From Nitrosospira multiformis (GTDB lineage: Bacteria > Pseudomonadota > Gammaproteobacteria > Burkholderiales > Nitrosomonadaceae), in the NCBI RefSeq assembly GCF_003050865.1, contig NZ_QAOK01000004.1:62001-126000 (forward strand): a DNA stretch of 64,000 nt, in the 5' to 3' direction. Below are positions 1 to 9,210 of this stretch, one piece after another (the stretch's first letter is position 1; each line of letters begins with the position of its first letter). The notes under the pieces were generated by a model. That model saw nothing but the letters and a program-made list of their open reading frames with translations, searched no databases and was not told where the DNA came from. A program made the translations under genes and the position numbers.

Positions 1-1826
1 ATATCCAGATGCATTACGTGCCCCTGGAACAGACGCCGGCAACCTTGCGCCACCTGGCGGAGGGTGGCTTGACCACCCGCGAAGCCTGCGGCAATACGAT
101 ACGGAATATAACGACTTGTCCGCTTTCGGGGGTGTGTCCTCGCCAGCATACCGACGTCACCCGTCACCTGGAGGGAACGGTTCGGCATATGCTGCGCAAT
201 CCCCTGACGCAGCAGATGCCGCGCAAATTCAAGATCAGCCTGTCAGCGTGCGAGGCCGATTGTGCGCAGGGGATGATGCATGATCTCGGCGTCATCGCGG
301 TACGCAATGGGGACCGCTTCGGCTTCAAGGTGGTCGCGGGCGGTGGTCTCGGACACAAGCCGCATGAAGCAATCGTTGTAGAGGAATTCATCGAGGAGAG
401 GGACCTGCTGCCGGTTATGGAAGCGGTGATTCAACTGCATAACCGCTATTCGGATCGTGCCAAACGCGCGAAATCACGAATCAAGTTTCTGGTGGACAAA
501 TTCGGTCCTGAAGGGTTTGTCGAAAAATATCGCGAAGAGCTGGTGCGTACCAAGTCGGCACTGGCAAACATTGATTACCCGAAAGGCGAATGGAGCCCCG
601 GCAAGGATGGGGAAGCGCCGGGCATTGGCGCTCCCCGCCGCATTTTTCCGCAGAAACAGGCAGGCTACTATGTATTCCCCATCAGCGTGCCGATGGGCAA
701 CCTGACCGCAAGCCAATTGCGCAGCCTTGCCGATATCTGCGACACCTTCGAGTTGCCCGATATCCGCACCAGCCAGGATCAGAACATGTTCCTGTCCGAC
801 GTACCCGAAGCTAAGATCGAGCCCCTGCGCGCTGCCCTTGCTGCATTGGGACTGGGAGTGCCGAAGGCGGGCGATGATGTAGTGGCCTGTCCAGGAACAT
901 CCACGTGCCGTTTGGGGATTACTTCCAGCACAATCCTGGGGCCCAAGCTGAGTGGGGGCGAGCACGACCTGAAGATACGGGTATCAGGATGTCATAACGG
1001 CTGCGCGCAGCCGGAAGCGGGAGATATCGGCATCTACGGTGAAGGCAAGCGTATGCACGGCAAACTCGTGCCTCATTACCAGATGTATTTCGGTGGTAAT
1101 GGGATGGCGCGCGGCGCGCTGGCGTTCAAAGGTCCATCGATACCGACAGCGCGTATCGAGGAGGCGGTGAAACGTGTGCAATCGGCTTTTTCAGCCACAC
1201 GTGAGGCGGATGAGCCATTCTTTTCCTGGGCGCATCGGAAGGATAAAGCCTATTTCAATGATCTGCTGGCGGATCTGGTGGAGGTCAAGCCCGAACAAGT
1301 GGAATCTGTTCTACGCGATCATGGCCAGAAGGCTGATTTCAAGGTGTTGCAATTGGGCGGGGGTGAGTGTGCCGGCATAGTGCAAACAAGGACTGGTACG
1401 AGCTTTTTCGAAGCGGCACATGAGCGCAATTATCGGGATGCGCTCAAGTTTCAGCTGAAATTTGCCGATTCTGTTGGGTGCGCCGAAGAGATTGCGCGCT
1501 TGCTCGCACAAGGCACGCTGGAACTGATTGGCGGTGAGAAGCGCGACGACCTGCCGGGTTTAGCGGAGGAATTCCGACGTTTGCTGCCCACCAAACCGCG
1601 GTTGTCCCGGTCGTTGGCCAAATTCGCAGAAGATTTCGCGAGTCCGGCGGAAGAGTTGAATGACGCTCGCCTGACCGAATGGTTTGCCGAATTGGATACG
1701 TGGACGATGGAGGTCGCGCAGTTCTGCCTGGATTTCGACCGCGGGCTCGATCTGGAGGGTGCGTTGCCGAGGCCGCTTCCTGTCAGGTCCGCGTTGGGAC
1801 GGTCGCCTTCCTCGGCGACTGTCTGA
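1..1826 (+). CDS. cysI: Nitrite/sulfite reductase, hemoprotein (CysI-like), 5' end outside the window
   Basis: This is a siroheme/[4Fe-4S] reductase of the nitrite/sulfite reductase family; its likely role is six-electron reduction of sulfite to sulfide in the cytoplasm. The frame is open to the first base and residues before the first ATG at 9 (IQ-MHYVPLEQ) continue the family sequence, so the true start lies upstream; 605 codons follow that ATG. Both ferredoxin-like halves carry a C-x5-C ... C-x3-C pattern: residues about 37/43/81/85 (TTCPLSGVC, SACEADC) and about 294/300/327/331 (ACPGTSTC, SGCHNGC), counted from the ATG at 9. In characterised homologues one such quartet, in the C-terminal half, holds the coupled cluster. 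A C-terminal helical extension of about 130 residues follows the catalytic core. cysH, cysD and cysN follow on the same strand, which favours sulfite over nitrite as substrate. Confidence 0.9.
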   Translation, partial: IQMHYVPLEQTPATLRHLAEGGLTTREACGNTIRNITTCPLSGVCPRQHTDVTRHLEGTVRHMLRNPLTQQMPRKFKISLSACEADCAQGMMHDLGVIAVRNGDRFGFKVVAGGGLGHKPHEAIVVEEFIEERDLLPVMEAVIQLHNRYSDRAKRAKSRIKFLVDKFGPEGFVEKYREELVRTKSALANIDYPKGEWSPGKDGEAPGIGAPRRIFPQKQAGYYVFPISVPMGNLTASQLRSLADICDTFELPDIRTSQDQNMFLSDVPEAKIEPLRAALAALGLGVPKAGDDVVACPGTSTCRLGITSSTILGPKLSGGEHDLKIRVSGCHNGCAQPEAGDIGIYGEGKRMHGKLVPHYQMYFGGNGMARGALAFKGPSIPTARIEEAVKRVQSAFSATREADEPFFSWAHRKDKAYFNDLLADLVEVKPEQVESVLRDHGQKADFKVLQLGGGECAGIVQTRTGTSFFEAAHERNYRDALKFQLKFADSVGCAEEIARLLAQGTLELIGGEKRDDLPGLAEEFRRLLPTKPRLSRSLAKFAEDFASPAEELNDARLTEWFAELDTWTMEVAQFCLDFDRGLDLEGALPRPLPVRSALGRSPSSATV

Positions 1827-1868
1827 TTAACTCGATGAATGATTGACTGCGAATAAGTGGTTGGGGGC

Positions 1869-2591
1869 ATGAGCCTGGATCAAAAAATTGCAGAGGCGCG
1901 AACATTGCTGGAGGAGGTGCGGAAAGATCATTCGCCTGCCACCTTCGCCAACAGTTTCGGCGCTGAGGATATGGTGCTGACCGATCTCATTGTGCGGCAT
2001 TATCCGGATATCGAAATGTTCACATTGGATACCGGGCGGCTTCCGCAGGAAACCTATGACCTCATGCAGCAGGTTACCGAGCGGTACGGCATCCGGATTC
2101 CAGTCTATTTTCCGGATACTGCCGCAGTGGAAGCGTACGTGGTGCAGAATGGTCCCAATGCGTTTTACGACAGCGTGGACTTGCGCAAGAAGTGCTGTCA
2201 CATTCGCAAGGTGGAGCCATTGAGACGGGCCTTGAGGGGTAAGCAGGCATGGATTACCGGCTTGCGCCGGGACCAGGCGCCCAGCCGGAAGGATCTGGCC
2301 GAATCGGAGTTCGATGCCGAGAACGGCCTGCAAAAATTCAGCCCTCTGCTGAACTGGAGCCAGGCTGATGTGTGGGCGTATCTCAAGCAATTCGATGTGC
2401 CATACAATGCTCTGCACGACAAAGGTTACACGAGTATCGGGTGCGCTCCTTGCACGCGCGCTATTACCCCTGGTGAGGATGTTCGCGCCGGCCGCTGGTG
2501 GTGGGAGGATCCGGAAATCAAGGAATGTGGCCTGCACCCCGGCAAAAAACGCGGCACCCATAATGCCGTCAGCGCCACCTCTGCCGGTTAA
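1869..2591 (+). CDS. cysH: Adenylyl-sulfate (APS) reductase, CysH family with [4Fe-4S] cysteines
   Basis: Reduces activated sulfate to sulfite in the cytoplasm, using thioredoxin or glutathione as electron source. The 240-residue protein has the PAPS/APS reductase fold, and the sequence shows the paired cysteine motif KKCCHIRK and a downstream CAPC, the four ligands that mark cluster-containing APS reductases rather than E. coli-type PAPS reductases. The catalytic cysteine lies in ECGLHPG near the C-terminus. This fits the absence of an APS kinase (cysC) in the cluster. The gene lies 42 bases after cysI. I chose ATG at 1869; a GTG at 1857 is in frame, but neither start has a strong ribosome binding site. 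Confidence 0.93.
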   Translation: MSLDQKIAEARTLLEEVRKDHSPATFANSFGAEDMVLTDLIVRHYPDIEMFTLDTGRLPQETYDLMQQVTERYGIRIPVYFPDTAAVEAYVVQNGPNAFYDSVDLRKKCCHIRKVEPLRRALRGKQAWITGLRRDQAPSRKDLAESEFDAENGLQKFSPLLNWSQADVWAYLKQFDVPYNALHDKGYTSIGCAPCTRAITPGEDVRAGRWWWEDPEIKECGLHPGKKRGTHNAVSATSAG

Positions 2592-2699
2592 GGCGCGGCA
2601 GTAAAGGATCTGGCTGTTTCAGACTGAATGCAGGTTCCGGAGAGCGGGAATAAAAGGCGTCAGCAGGCGCAGCAGGGATAGCAGAGACAAGGGAATCGG

Positions 2700-3734
2700 A
2701 TGAAGCGCCCTGAACTGAATGGGGATTGTTTGATGGACGTTATTTTGAATCAAATGGATGAATTTGCACCTGTTGCAGGACCGGTTGCAGGTCTTGTGAT
2801 GAAGAATGAACCGGTGGTTATCAAGCGGCGTGTCGCGCGACAACTTGGCCACCTTGAAGCACTGGAAAGCGAAGCAATCCATATCATGCGCGAGGTCGCG
2901 GCCGAGTGTGCCAATCCAGCTCTACTCTTTTCCGGTGGCAAGGACTCGATTGTTCTTCTGCGTCTGGCGGAAAAGGCTTTCCGTCCAGGACGTTTCCCGT
3001 TTCCTTTGATGCATGTCGATACCGGCCATAATTTTCCGGAAGTGATCGAGTTTCGTGACCGCCGTGTCAAACAGCTCGGTGAGCGCTTAATTGTTGCCAG
3101 CATGGAAGACTCGATCAAGCAGGGAAGGGTGGTGCTGCGCTCGGAAAATCAAAGCCGTAATCCCTTTCAATCCGTGACGCTGCTGGATGCCATCGCCGAA
3201 CATGGTTTCGATGCCTGTATTGGCGGTGCCCGGCGCGACGAGGAGAAAGCTCGGGCAAAGGAACGCATATTCTCCTTCCGGGATGAATTCGGCCAATGGG
3301 ATCCGAAGAATCAGCGCCCGGAATTATGGGATCTTTACAACGCAAGGGTTCATCCGGGAGAAAATATCCGCGTATTTCCCATCAGCAACTGGACGGAACT
3401 CGATGTGTGGGAATACATTTCACGCGAGGGGCTGGAGGTGCCGCATATCTATTTCGCCCACAGGCGTGATGTCATTCGGCGTGGCAGTGGACTTTTGCCG
3501 ATATCCCACCTGGTTCAGCCGAAGGAAGGGGAAAAGGTTGAAAATCTCATGGTGCGCTTCCGGACGGTGGGGGACATGAGCTGCACCTGTCCCGTGGAGT
3601 CGGCAGCGGTCGGTATTGGGGAAATCATTGCAGAGACGGCGGTTACGCGAATTACTGAGCGGGGTGCAACGCGCATGGACGACCAGACATCGGAGGCTTC
3701 CATGGAGTTGCGCAAGAGAGAAGGATATTTCTGA
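2700..3734 (+). CDS. cysD: Sulfate adenylyltransferase subunit 2
   Basis: Catalytic half of ATP sulfurylase, forming APS and pyrophosphate from ATP and sulfate together with CysN. The PP-loop signature FSGGKDSIVLLRLAEKAF is followed by LMHVDTGHNFPE, and the C-terminus ends in the family's RKREGYF-like basic tail. At 344 residues it is longer than the usual roughly 300, because the first 30-45 residues precede the conserved LEALESEAIHIMREVA block. ATG at 2733 (preceded by GGGGAT) or about 2800 are in-frame alternatives, so the exact start is uncertain. It is separated from its partner cysN by 294 bases holding a hairpin-rich element, whereas these genes are usually almost contiguous. Confidence 0.93.
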   Translation: MKRPELNGDCLMDVILNQMDEFAPVAGPVAGLVMKNEPVVIKRRVARQLGHLEALESEAIHIMREVAAECANPALLFSGGKDSIVLLRLAEKAFRPGRFPFPLMHVDTGHNFPEVIEFRDRRVKQLGERLIVASMEDSIKQGRVVLRSENQSRNPFQSVTLLDAIAEHGFDACIGGARRDEEKARAKERIFSFRDEFGQWDPKNQRPELWDLYNARVHPGENIRVFPISNWTELDVWEYISREGLEVPHIYFAHRRDVIRRGSGLLPISHLVQPKEGEKVENLMVRFRTVGDMSCTCPVESAAVGIGEIIAETAVTRITERGATRMDDQTSEASMELRKREGYF

Positions 3735-3789
3735 GAGGCCTTCCCATCTCCCGAGCGACTCCGGTTTTCCTTTATTTCTATAAATTTGG

Positions 3790-3930
3790 TAAAAACCACC
3801 GTCTTTAGACGGTGACTTTGACTTTAAATGTGTTGACTCATGCGCGCTAGCTTGGTGCGGATAGGCGACTTTAGTCGTCTGCACCCAAGCTGCGCTAACC
3901 CACCTACTTCTAGTAGGTGGTAGTTTAGTA
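3790..3930. mobile_element. Hairpin-rich remnant resembling IS200/IS605-family ends (MITE-like), no ORF
   Basis: Three stem-loops lie in about 125 bases. The first is a 7-bp stem CACCGTC/GACGGTG with a TTTA loop (3797-3814). The second is a long cruciform whose outer arm pairs AGCTTGGTGC with GCACCCAAGCT (one bulge) and whose inner arm closes on another TTTA loop (about 3842-3895). The third is a 9-bp perfect stem CCACCTACT/AGTAGGTGG with a 3-base loop (3900-3920). Outer hairpins rich in CCACC/GGTGG flanked by A- and T-rich bases resemble the left and right ends of IS200/IS605 elements, so I read this as an element that lost tnpA/tnpB. That is inference; it could instead be an RNA processing or attenuation structure in the cys transcript. 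The boundaries are approximate. Confidence 0.45.
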
Positions 3931-4028
3931 AGATGACAGCTTCGGAAAGCGGGTAATCTCCGATCTTGTTTCATCCTTGTTTCAGTTTATAAAGTAACGG
4001 GAAAGCAGAATTTCAAGACGAGTGTTAA

Positions 4029-5318
4029 ATGTCAGCTATTGAAAATATTTCTTTCGATCATTCGGAGTTGTTGCGTTTCATTACCGCAGGTAGTGTGGAT
4101 GACGGCAAAAGCACGTTGATCGGCCGCTTGCTGCATGACTCGAAATCGATTTTTGAAGACCAGTTGAGCGCGATCACCCATACTTCGCGCAAGCGCGGGA
4201 TGGAAGCTGTCGATCTGTCGCTGCTCACCGATGGCCTCCAGGCAGAGCGCGAACAAGGCATTACCATCGATGTGGCCTATCGTTACTTCGCCACGCCCAA
4301 GCGCAAGTTCATCATTGCTGACACGCCGGGCCATGAGCAATATACCCGCAACATGGTGACCGGCGCTTCCACCGCCAATCTTGCCATTATTCTGATCGAT
4401 GCGCGCAAGGGCGTGCTCACGCAATCCCGTCGTCATGCCTACCTCGCCAGCCTCGTCGGTATTCCTCATCTGGTGGTGGCGGTCAACAAGATGGATCTGG
4501 TGAATTACTCCCAGGACGTATTTGAACGAATCTGCCAGGAGTTTCACCGTTTCGTTGCCGGACTCAATCTGAAAAACATCGCCTATATTCCGATGTCTGC
4601 GCTGAACGGCGATATGGTGGTCGAGCGCGGCAACAACCTCGGCTGGTACGAAGGCATGACGTTGATGGATTTACTGGAAAAGGTTCCGGTTGACCATGAC
4701 ATCAACCTTGAAGATTTTCGCTTTCCCGTGCAATTGGTGTGCCGCCCGCAAACGGAGGAATGGCATGACTTCCGGGGCTACATGGGCCGTATCGAATCCG
4801 GTTCCATCAATGTGGGTGACGAGGTGCAGGTTCTGCCTTCCGCCCTGACTTCGCGCATCAAGGAGATTGTTACCTATGAAGGAAATGTCGAGGGTGCGGT
4901 TGCGCCCCAGTCGGTAACGCTGACGATTGAAGATCATCTGGACATATCAAGGGGGGACATGCTGGTAAAAATTTCCCAGCTTCCCCAGGTTACAAAAGAA
5001 TTTGATGCGATGCTGTGCTGGTTGTCTGAGCAGAGCCTCGATCCCCGACGCAAATACCTGATCAAGCACTCTACACGGTTGGTAAAAGCCGTCATATCCC
5101 GCATAGAGTATCGGCTGGATATCAATACCCTGAAACATGAAGCCGCCGATATTCTCAAAATGAATGACATTGCGCGGGTATCGCTCAAGGTCCATCAACC
5201 TCTCGTATGGGATGCATACCAGCGTAACCATGCGACCGGCAGCTTCATCGTGATTGATGAGGTTACGAACAATACCGTGGCCGCGGGGATGATTTGTCCT
5301 TCAAAAGGCCAGGGCTGA
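4029..5318 (+). CDS. cysN: Sulfate adenylyltransferase subunit 1 (GTPase)
   Basis: GTP-hydrolysing regulatory subunit of ATP sulfurylase. GTPase motifs are visible in order: G1 GSVDDGKST (about residue 22), G3 DTPGHEQYT (about 98), G4 NKMD (about 153), followed by two beta-barrel domains as in EF-Tu relatives. At 429 residues it has no fused APS kinase domain, unlike CysNC proteins, which agrees with the APS-reducing type of CysH upstream. ATG at 4029 fits the usual N-terminus (HSELLRFITAGSVDDG). It lies downstream of cysD, after the hairpin element. Confidence 0.95.
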   Translation: MSAIENISFDHSELLRFITAGSVDDGKSTLIGRLLHDSKSIFEDQLSAITHTSRKRGMEAVDLSLLTDGLQAEREQGITIDVAYRYFATPKRKFIIADTPGHEQYTRNMVTGASTANLAIILIDARKGVLTQSRRHAYLASLVGIPHLVVAVNKMDLVNYSQDVFERICQEFHRFVAGLNLKNIAYIPMSALNGDMVVERGNNLGWYEGMTLMDLLEKVPVDHDINLEDFRFPVQLVCRPQTEEWHDFRGYMGRIESGSINVGDEVQVLPSALTSRIKEIVTYEGNVEGAVAPQSVTLTIEDHLDISRGDMLVKISQLPQVTKEFDAMLCWLSEQSLDPRRKYLIKHSTRLVKAVISRIEYRLDINTLKHEAADILKMNDIARVSLKVHQPLVWDAYQRNHATGSFIVIDEVTNNTVAAGMICPSKGQG

Positions 5319-5445
5319 CGGTAAGCCCGAGGCTGCCAGGTAGTAGCCGGGGTGTTAATGCTGCAGGACTGGCAGCAACACGCAGTCCGGAAAGCTCAAC
5401 AAGGCGTATGGGGAGATAAGGGCGGATAAGGGGAACAGGACCTTG

Positions 5446-5468
5446 CCGCTTTTGTATTTTTAAAGCGG
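5446..5468. repeat. Small hairpin after cysN, terminator position but no T-tract
   Basis: The arms CCGCTTT and AAAGCGG form a 7-bp stem with a T-rich loop, about 130 bases after the cysN stop. A weaker GGACTG/CAGTCC pair lies at 5366-5388. Neither is followed by a clear run of T, so intrinsic termination is only a possibility. The rest of 5319-5576 shows no gene. Confidence 0.25.
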
Positions 5469-5576
5469 GAAAAAGCACAAAAAAGGGATATAAAACTTTT
5501 CGTACGTAATCAGTTTTGATAGCTGATGATTTTTCCCCCTTTTTGATTTCACTTATAACTTTTGAATGACTTTATC

Positions 5577-8500
5577 ATGACAAGTTTACAATCGGCGCTT
5601 CACCCGGCACAGGTATCTGACGTTCCATCTCCGGCGCTGGGGTTTGGCATGGCTTTTGCCGACCTGTATCGTCGGGAAGGGCTGGTGAGACTGGATCAGG
5701 CATTCCTTGGTTTTCTCGATGAAGGAGAGCCGGGATTACGTGTTCGTCTGGAGCATGCGCGAATCCAACCCGATCATCTCGATCGCAAGGAAGAAGCTGC
5801 ACTGCTGATTGAAGTCGGGCCCTGGATGGAGGATTTCATTGCCAAGCTATTCGGCATAGAGAAAGAAGCCGGAGCGCTTGCTGCACGTCATCATCAGCTC
5901 GCACCCCTTTATTCCTGCAAGAGGCTGTTCGTGCAGCGGCGCGCCATGAACAAGGTCAGTGAGGCGGATGCTGCCGCAGTGGATGGCGTTGCACTGGAAG
6001 CAAAACTGGCGGCTGAATTCGGCACTCCTTTCTCAGAACTGGTTTTTGCAACAAAAGTGACGGAGTGGCTGCTGGATGAGAGCGCGAATGAAGATCGCCT
6101 CAAGGATGCCTTGCTGTATGCCGCCTGGGCGTTGAAGACTCCTGCCGGGCGGGAGCGCAATGCAACTGGCGTATTGTTCAAGGCCCCGGCCAAGCTCGAT
6201 TTCCTGCATCTGCTGTCAACGGAAACGGATACGTCGGCAGGTTATACGATTCACAAGCTTCATCATATACGCCGCCGGGAAGGATTTTCCCTCACCGACC
6301 GGGGAACCGACCTGGTGGGAGCCCTGGATGAGGCGAATTACTGCATCTGGTGCCATGAACAGGGGAAGGATTCCTGTTCCAAGGGGATGAAAGAAAAACA
6401 GAAAACACCCGATGAGCCTGTTACCTTCAAGAAAAGCCAGCTTGGCGTGCTGCTGACAGGATGTCCTCTCGAAGAGCGCATTTCGGAATTTCACAAACTC
6501 AAGACGCAGGGCGTGGCGATAGGCGGCCTCGCGATGATTGTCATCGACAACCCCATGTGTGCCGGCACGGGTCATCGTATCTGCAATGACTGCATGAAAT
6601 CCTGCATTTATCAGAAGCAGGAACCGGTGGATATCCCGCAGGCCGAGACGCGCACCCTCAAGGATGTCCTGGAACTGCCCTGGGGATTCGAGATATACAG
6701 CCTCCTGACTCGCTGGAATCCGCTCAATCTGCGCCGACCTGTGCCGAAGGCACCGACGGGCCGCAAGGTGCTGGTCGTGGGCATGGGGCCGGCGGGATAT
6801 ACCCTGGCGCATCATTTGATGAATGACGGTCATACTGTGGTTGGAATCGATGGTCTCAAGATCGAGCCCCTGGAACCGGAACTCTCCGGCGTGAACAAGC
6901 AGGGGGAGCACGTTCCGTTCAGGGCCATCCGCAATACGGATGAGCTGGCAGAGAATCTGGATGAGCGCTTGCCCGGCGGTTTCGGCGGTGTTGCGGAATA
7001 CGGCATCACCGTCCGCTGGGACAAGAACTTTCTCAAGCTGATCCGCCTGCTGCTGGAGCGGCGGGAAGAGTTTGCGCTTTTTGGCGGTGTCCGCTTTGGC
7101 GGAACACTCACCGCGGACGATGCGTTCGCCATGGGATTCGATCATGTAGCGCTCGCCGCAGGAGCAGGACGTCCCACCGTGCTCGATTTGCCCAATGGTC
7201 TGGCGCGCGGGGTGCGCGCTGCGTCCGATTTCCTGATGGCATTGCAATTGACCGGGGCGGCTCAGAGCAACTCGGTTGCCAACATGCAGTTGCGCCTGCC
7301 GGTGGTGGTCATCGGCGGAGGGTTGACGGCCATCGATACCGCGACCGAAGCACTGGCATACTATCCCGTGCAAGTGGACAAATTCCTCCGCCGCTATGAA
7401 ATTCTTGTTGCCGTGCAGGGCGAAGCAGCGATCCGTGGAGCCTGGGATGAGGAAGAACGAGAAATTGCCGAGGAGTTTCTCAGTCATGCCCGCGCCATTC
7501 GGGCAGAGCGCAAGGAAGCGGAACGGGAAGGACGCGCCCCGCGAATACTGGAGTTGCTGCAATCCTGGGGAGGCGCGACGATCGCCTATCGAAAACGCCT
7601 CATCGACAGTCCTTCCTACACGCTCAACCATGAAGAAGTCGAAAAAGCCATGGAGGAGGGTATATGGTTTGCCGAAGGGCTCACTCCCGTCCGTGTGGAT
7701 ACCGATAGATGGGAGCATGCGAAGGCTGTGCATTTTGCGGTACAGGCGCTCGACGAAACCGGCTCCTGGCAGAAAACCGGGCAAGCCGTATTGCCTGCCC
7801 GCGCTGTTCTGGTCGCGGCGGGAACACAGCCCAATACGGTGCTTGCGCGGGAGGACGATAAACATTTCAAGCTGCATGGACGCTATTTTGCCGCCTGCGA
7901 TGAAAACGGCGATCCGGCAAGTCCAGCACGCGGGAATCCCAAGCCTGAGCACCCCACCGTACTGCTGAGCCGTAACGAGGATGGGCGTTTCATCAGCTTC
8001 TTCGGCGACCTGCATCCGTCCTATTCGGGGAATGTGGTGAAAGCGATGTCCAGCGCCAAGCAGGGTTATCCCGTGGTCAGCCACGTGCTTGAACGCCTGG
8101 CACCCGCTTCCACGAAACCCGCCTGGCTGTTTTTTGCAGAGATCAATGGCAGGCTGCGCGCAACCGTGCACAAAGTCGAACGCCTCACACCCAATATCGT
8201 GGAGGTTGTCGTGCATGCGCCGATGGCAGTGGAACGCTTTCATCCGGGGCAATTCTATCGCTTCCAGAATTTTGCAACGCTTGCCACAACCGCAGGCGAT
8301 ACCAAACTTGCGATGGAAGGCATTGCGCTTACCGGCGCTTCGGTGGATGTTTCCCGTGGGCTGGTTTCGCTCATTGCACTGGAGATGGGCGGGTCCGCGG
8401 ATTTATGTGCAAGACTTAATCCGGGAGATCCTGTCGTTCTGATGGGCCCGACCGGCACGCCTACAGAAATTCTGCCGGATGAGACCGTGGCATTGGTGGG

Positions 8501-9155
8501 AGGGGGACTCGGGAACGCTGTGCTGTTCTCCATCGGCGCTGCGGCACGGGCCGCGGGATCGAAAATCCTGTATTTTGCAGGGTACAAGAAGCTGATCGAC
8601 CGCTATAAGGTAGCTGAGATCGAGGCCGCGGCAGACGTGGTGATCTGGTGTTGCGACGAAGCACCTGGCTTCACGCCTTCCAGGCCGGGCGATTATAGTT
8701 TTGTGGGGAATATCGTCGAGGCAATGGCCGCTTATGGAAGCGGTGCGCTGGGGCCGCAGAAAATCCGGCTGGCGGATGCCGACCGTATCATTGCCATCGG
8801 TTCCGACAGGATGATGGCTGCTGTGGGCGCTGCTCGCCATGCTAAGCTGAAACCCTACCTGAAAACGGACCATTTCGCCATCGGCTCCATCAATTCGCCG
8901 ATGCAGTGCATGATGAAAGAGATCTGTGCTCAATGCCTGCAACCGCATAAGGACCCGAAGACCGGAGAGGTTACGTATGTTTTTTCGTGCTTCAATCAGG
9001 ATCAACCACTCGACCAGGTCGATTTCGGCGGACTGGCGTCGCGTTTGCGCCAGAACAGCGTGCAGGAGAAACTGACCACCCGCTGGATCAGTCATTGCCT
9101 GAAAGAGACGGGCCAGCCAGAACTCGAAGCCTCTGCGGAGCCGCTCGTTAAATAG
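5577..9155 (+). CDS. Giant FAD/NAD(P) oxidoreductase: Fe-S plus GltD-like plus ferredoxin-reductase-like fusion
   Basis: A 1192-residue soluble multidomain oxidoreductase. The N-terminal 250 residues are unassigned. A cysteine-rich segment follows (CIWC...DSC about residues 256-270; CAGTGHRICNDCMKSC about 327-345), as in [4Fe-4S] domains of the glutamate synthase small subunit family. A GltD/thioredoxin-reductase-like FAD domain starts at about 400 (VVGMGPAG), with a second dinucleotide fold near VVIGGGLTAIDTATEA. From about 850 to 1090 it resembles a ferredoxin/dihydroorotate dehydrogenase electron-transfer reductase (VGGGLGNAV). A C-x5-C-x2-C ... C set near 1111-1140 looks like another Fe-S site. 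It probably moves electrons between NAD(P)H and an Fe-S or flavin partner; the substrate is unknown. Its place after the cys cluster makes a role in feeding sulfite reductase possible. ATG at 5577 was preferred over TTG at 5562; neither has a strong ribosome binding site. Confidence 0.75.
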   Translation: MTSLQSALHPAQVSDVPSPALGFGMAFADLYRREGLVRLDQAFLGFLDEGEPGLRVRLEHARIQPDHLDRKEEAALLIEVGPWMEDFIAKLFGIEKEAGALAARHHQLAPLYSCKRLFVQRRAMNKVSEADAAAVDGVALEAKLAAEFGTPFSELVFATKVTEWLLDESANEDRLKDALLYAAWALKTPAGRERNATGVLFKAPAKLDFLHLLSTETDTSAGYTIHKLHHIRRREGFSLTDRGTDLVGALDEANYCIWCHEQGKDSCSKGMKEKQKTPDEPVTFKKSQLGVLLTGCPLEERISEFHKLKTQGVAIGGLAMIVIDNPMCAGTGHRICNDCMKSCIYQKQEPVDIPQAETRTLKDVLELPWGFEIYSLLTRWNPLNLRRPVPKAPTGRKVLVVGMGPAGYTLAHHLMNDGHTVVGIDGLKIEPLEPELSGVNKQGEHVPFRAIRNTDELAENLDERLPGGFGGVAEYGITVRWDKNFLKLIRLLLERREEFALFGGVRFGGTLTADDAFAMGFDHVALAAGAGRPTVLDLPNGLARGVRAASDFLMALQLTGAAQSNSVANMQLRLPVVVIGGGLTAIDTATEALAYYPVQVDKFLRRYEILVAVQGEAAIRGAWDEEEREIAEEFLSHARAIRAERKEAEREGRAPRILELLQSWGGATIAYRKRLIDSPSYTLNHEEVEKAMEEGIWFAEGLTPVRVDTDRWEHAKAVHFAVQALDETGSWQKTGQAVLPARAVLVAAGTQPNTVLAREDDKHFKLHGRYFAACDENGDPASPARGNPKPEHPTVLLSRNEDGRFISFFGDLHPSYSGNVVKAMSSAKQGYPVVSHVLERLAPASTKPAWLFFAEINGRLRATVHKVERLTPNIVEVVVHAPMAVERFHPGQFYRFQNFATLATTAGDTKLAMEGIALTGASVDVSRGLVSLIALEMGGSADLCARLNPGDPVVLMGPTGTPTEILPDETVALVGGGLGNAVLFSIGAAARAAGSKILYFAGYKKLIDRYKVAEIEAAADVVIWCCDEAPGFTPSRPGDYSFVGNIVEAMAAYGSGALGPQKIRLADADRIIAIGSDRMMAAVGAARHAKLKPYLKTDHFAIGSINSPMQCMMKEICAQCLQPHKDPKTGEVTYVFSCFNQDQPLDQVDFGGLASRLRQNSVQEKLTTRWISHCLKETGQPELEASAEPLVK

Positions 9156-9210
9156 GGAACATCGCTTTCAAGAAAGTGGGAATCTTGACCTTTTCCAAAT
9201 CAGAACAGTT

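Noticed and set aside
1827..2561. 244-codon reverse frame opposite cysH
   Set aside because: Exactly shadows a well-conserved gene and has no recognisable features.
6216..8252. 678-codon open frame on the reverse strand inside the giant flavoprotein gene
   Set aside because: The forward frame has clear family motifs throughout; the antisense product shows none and the long openness follows from codon bias.
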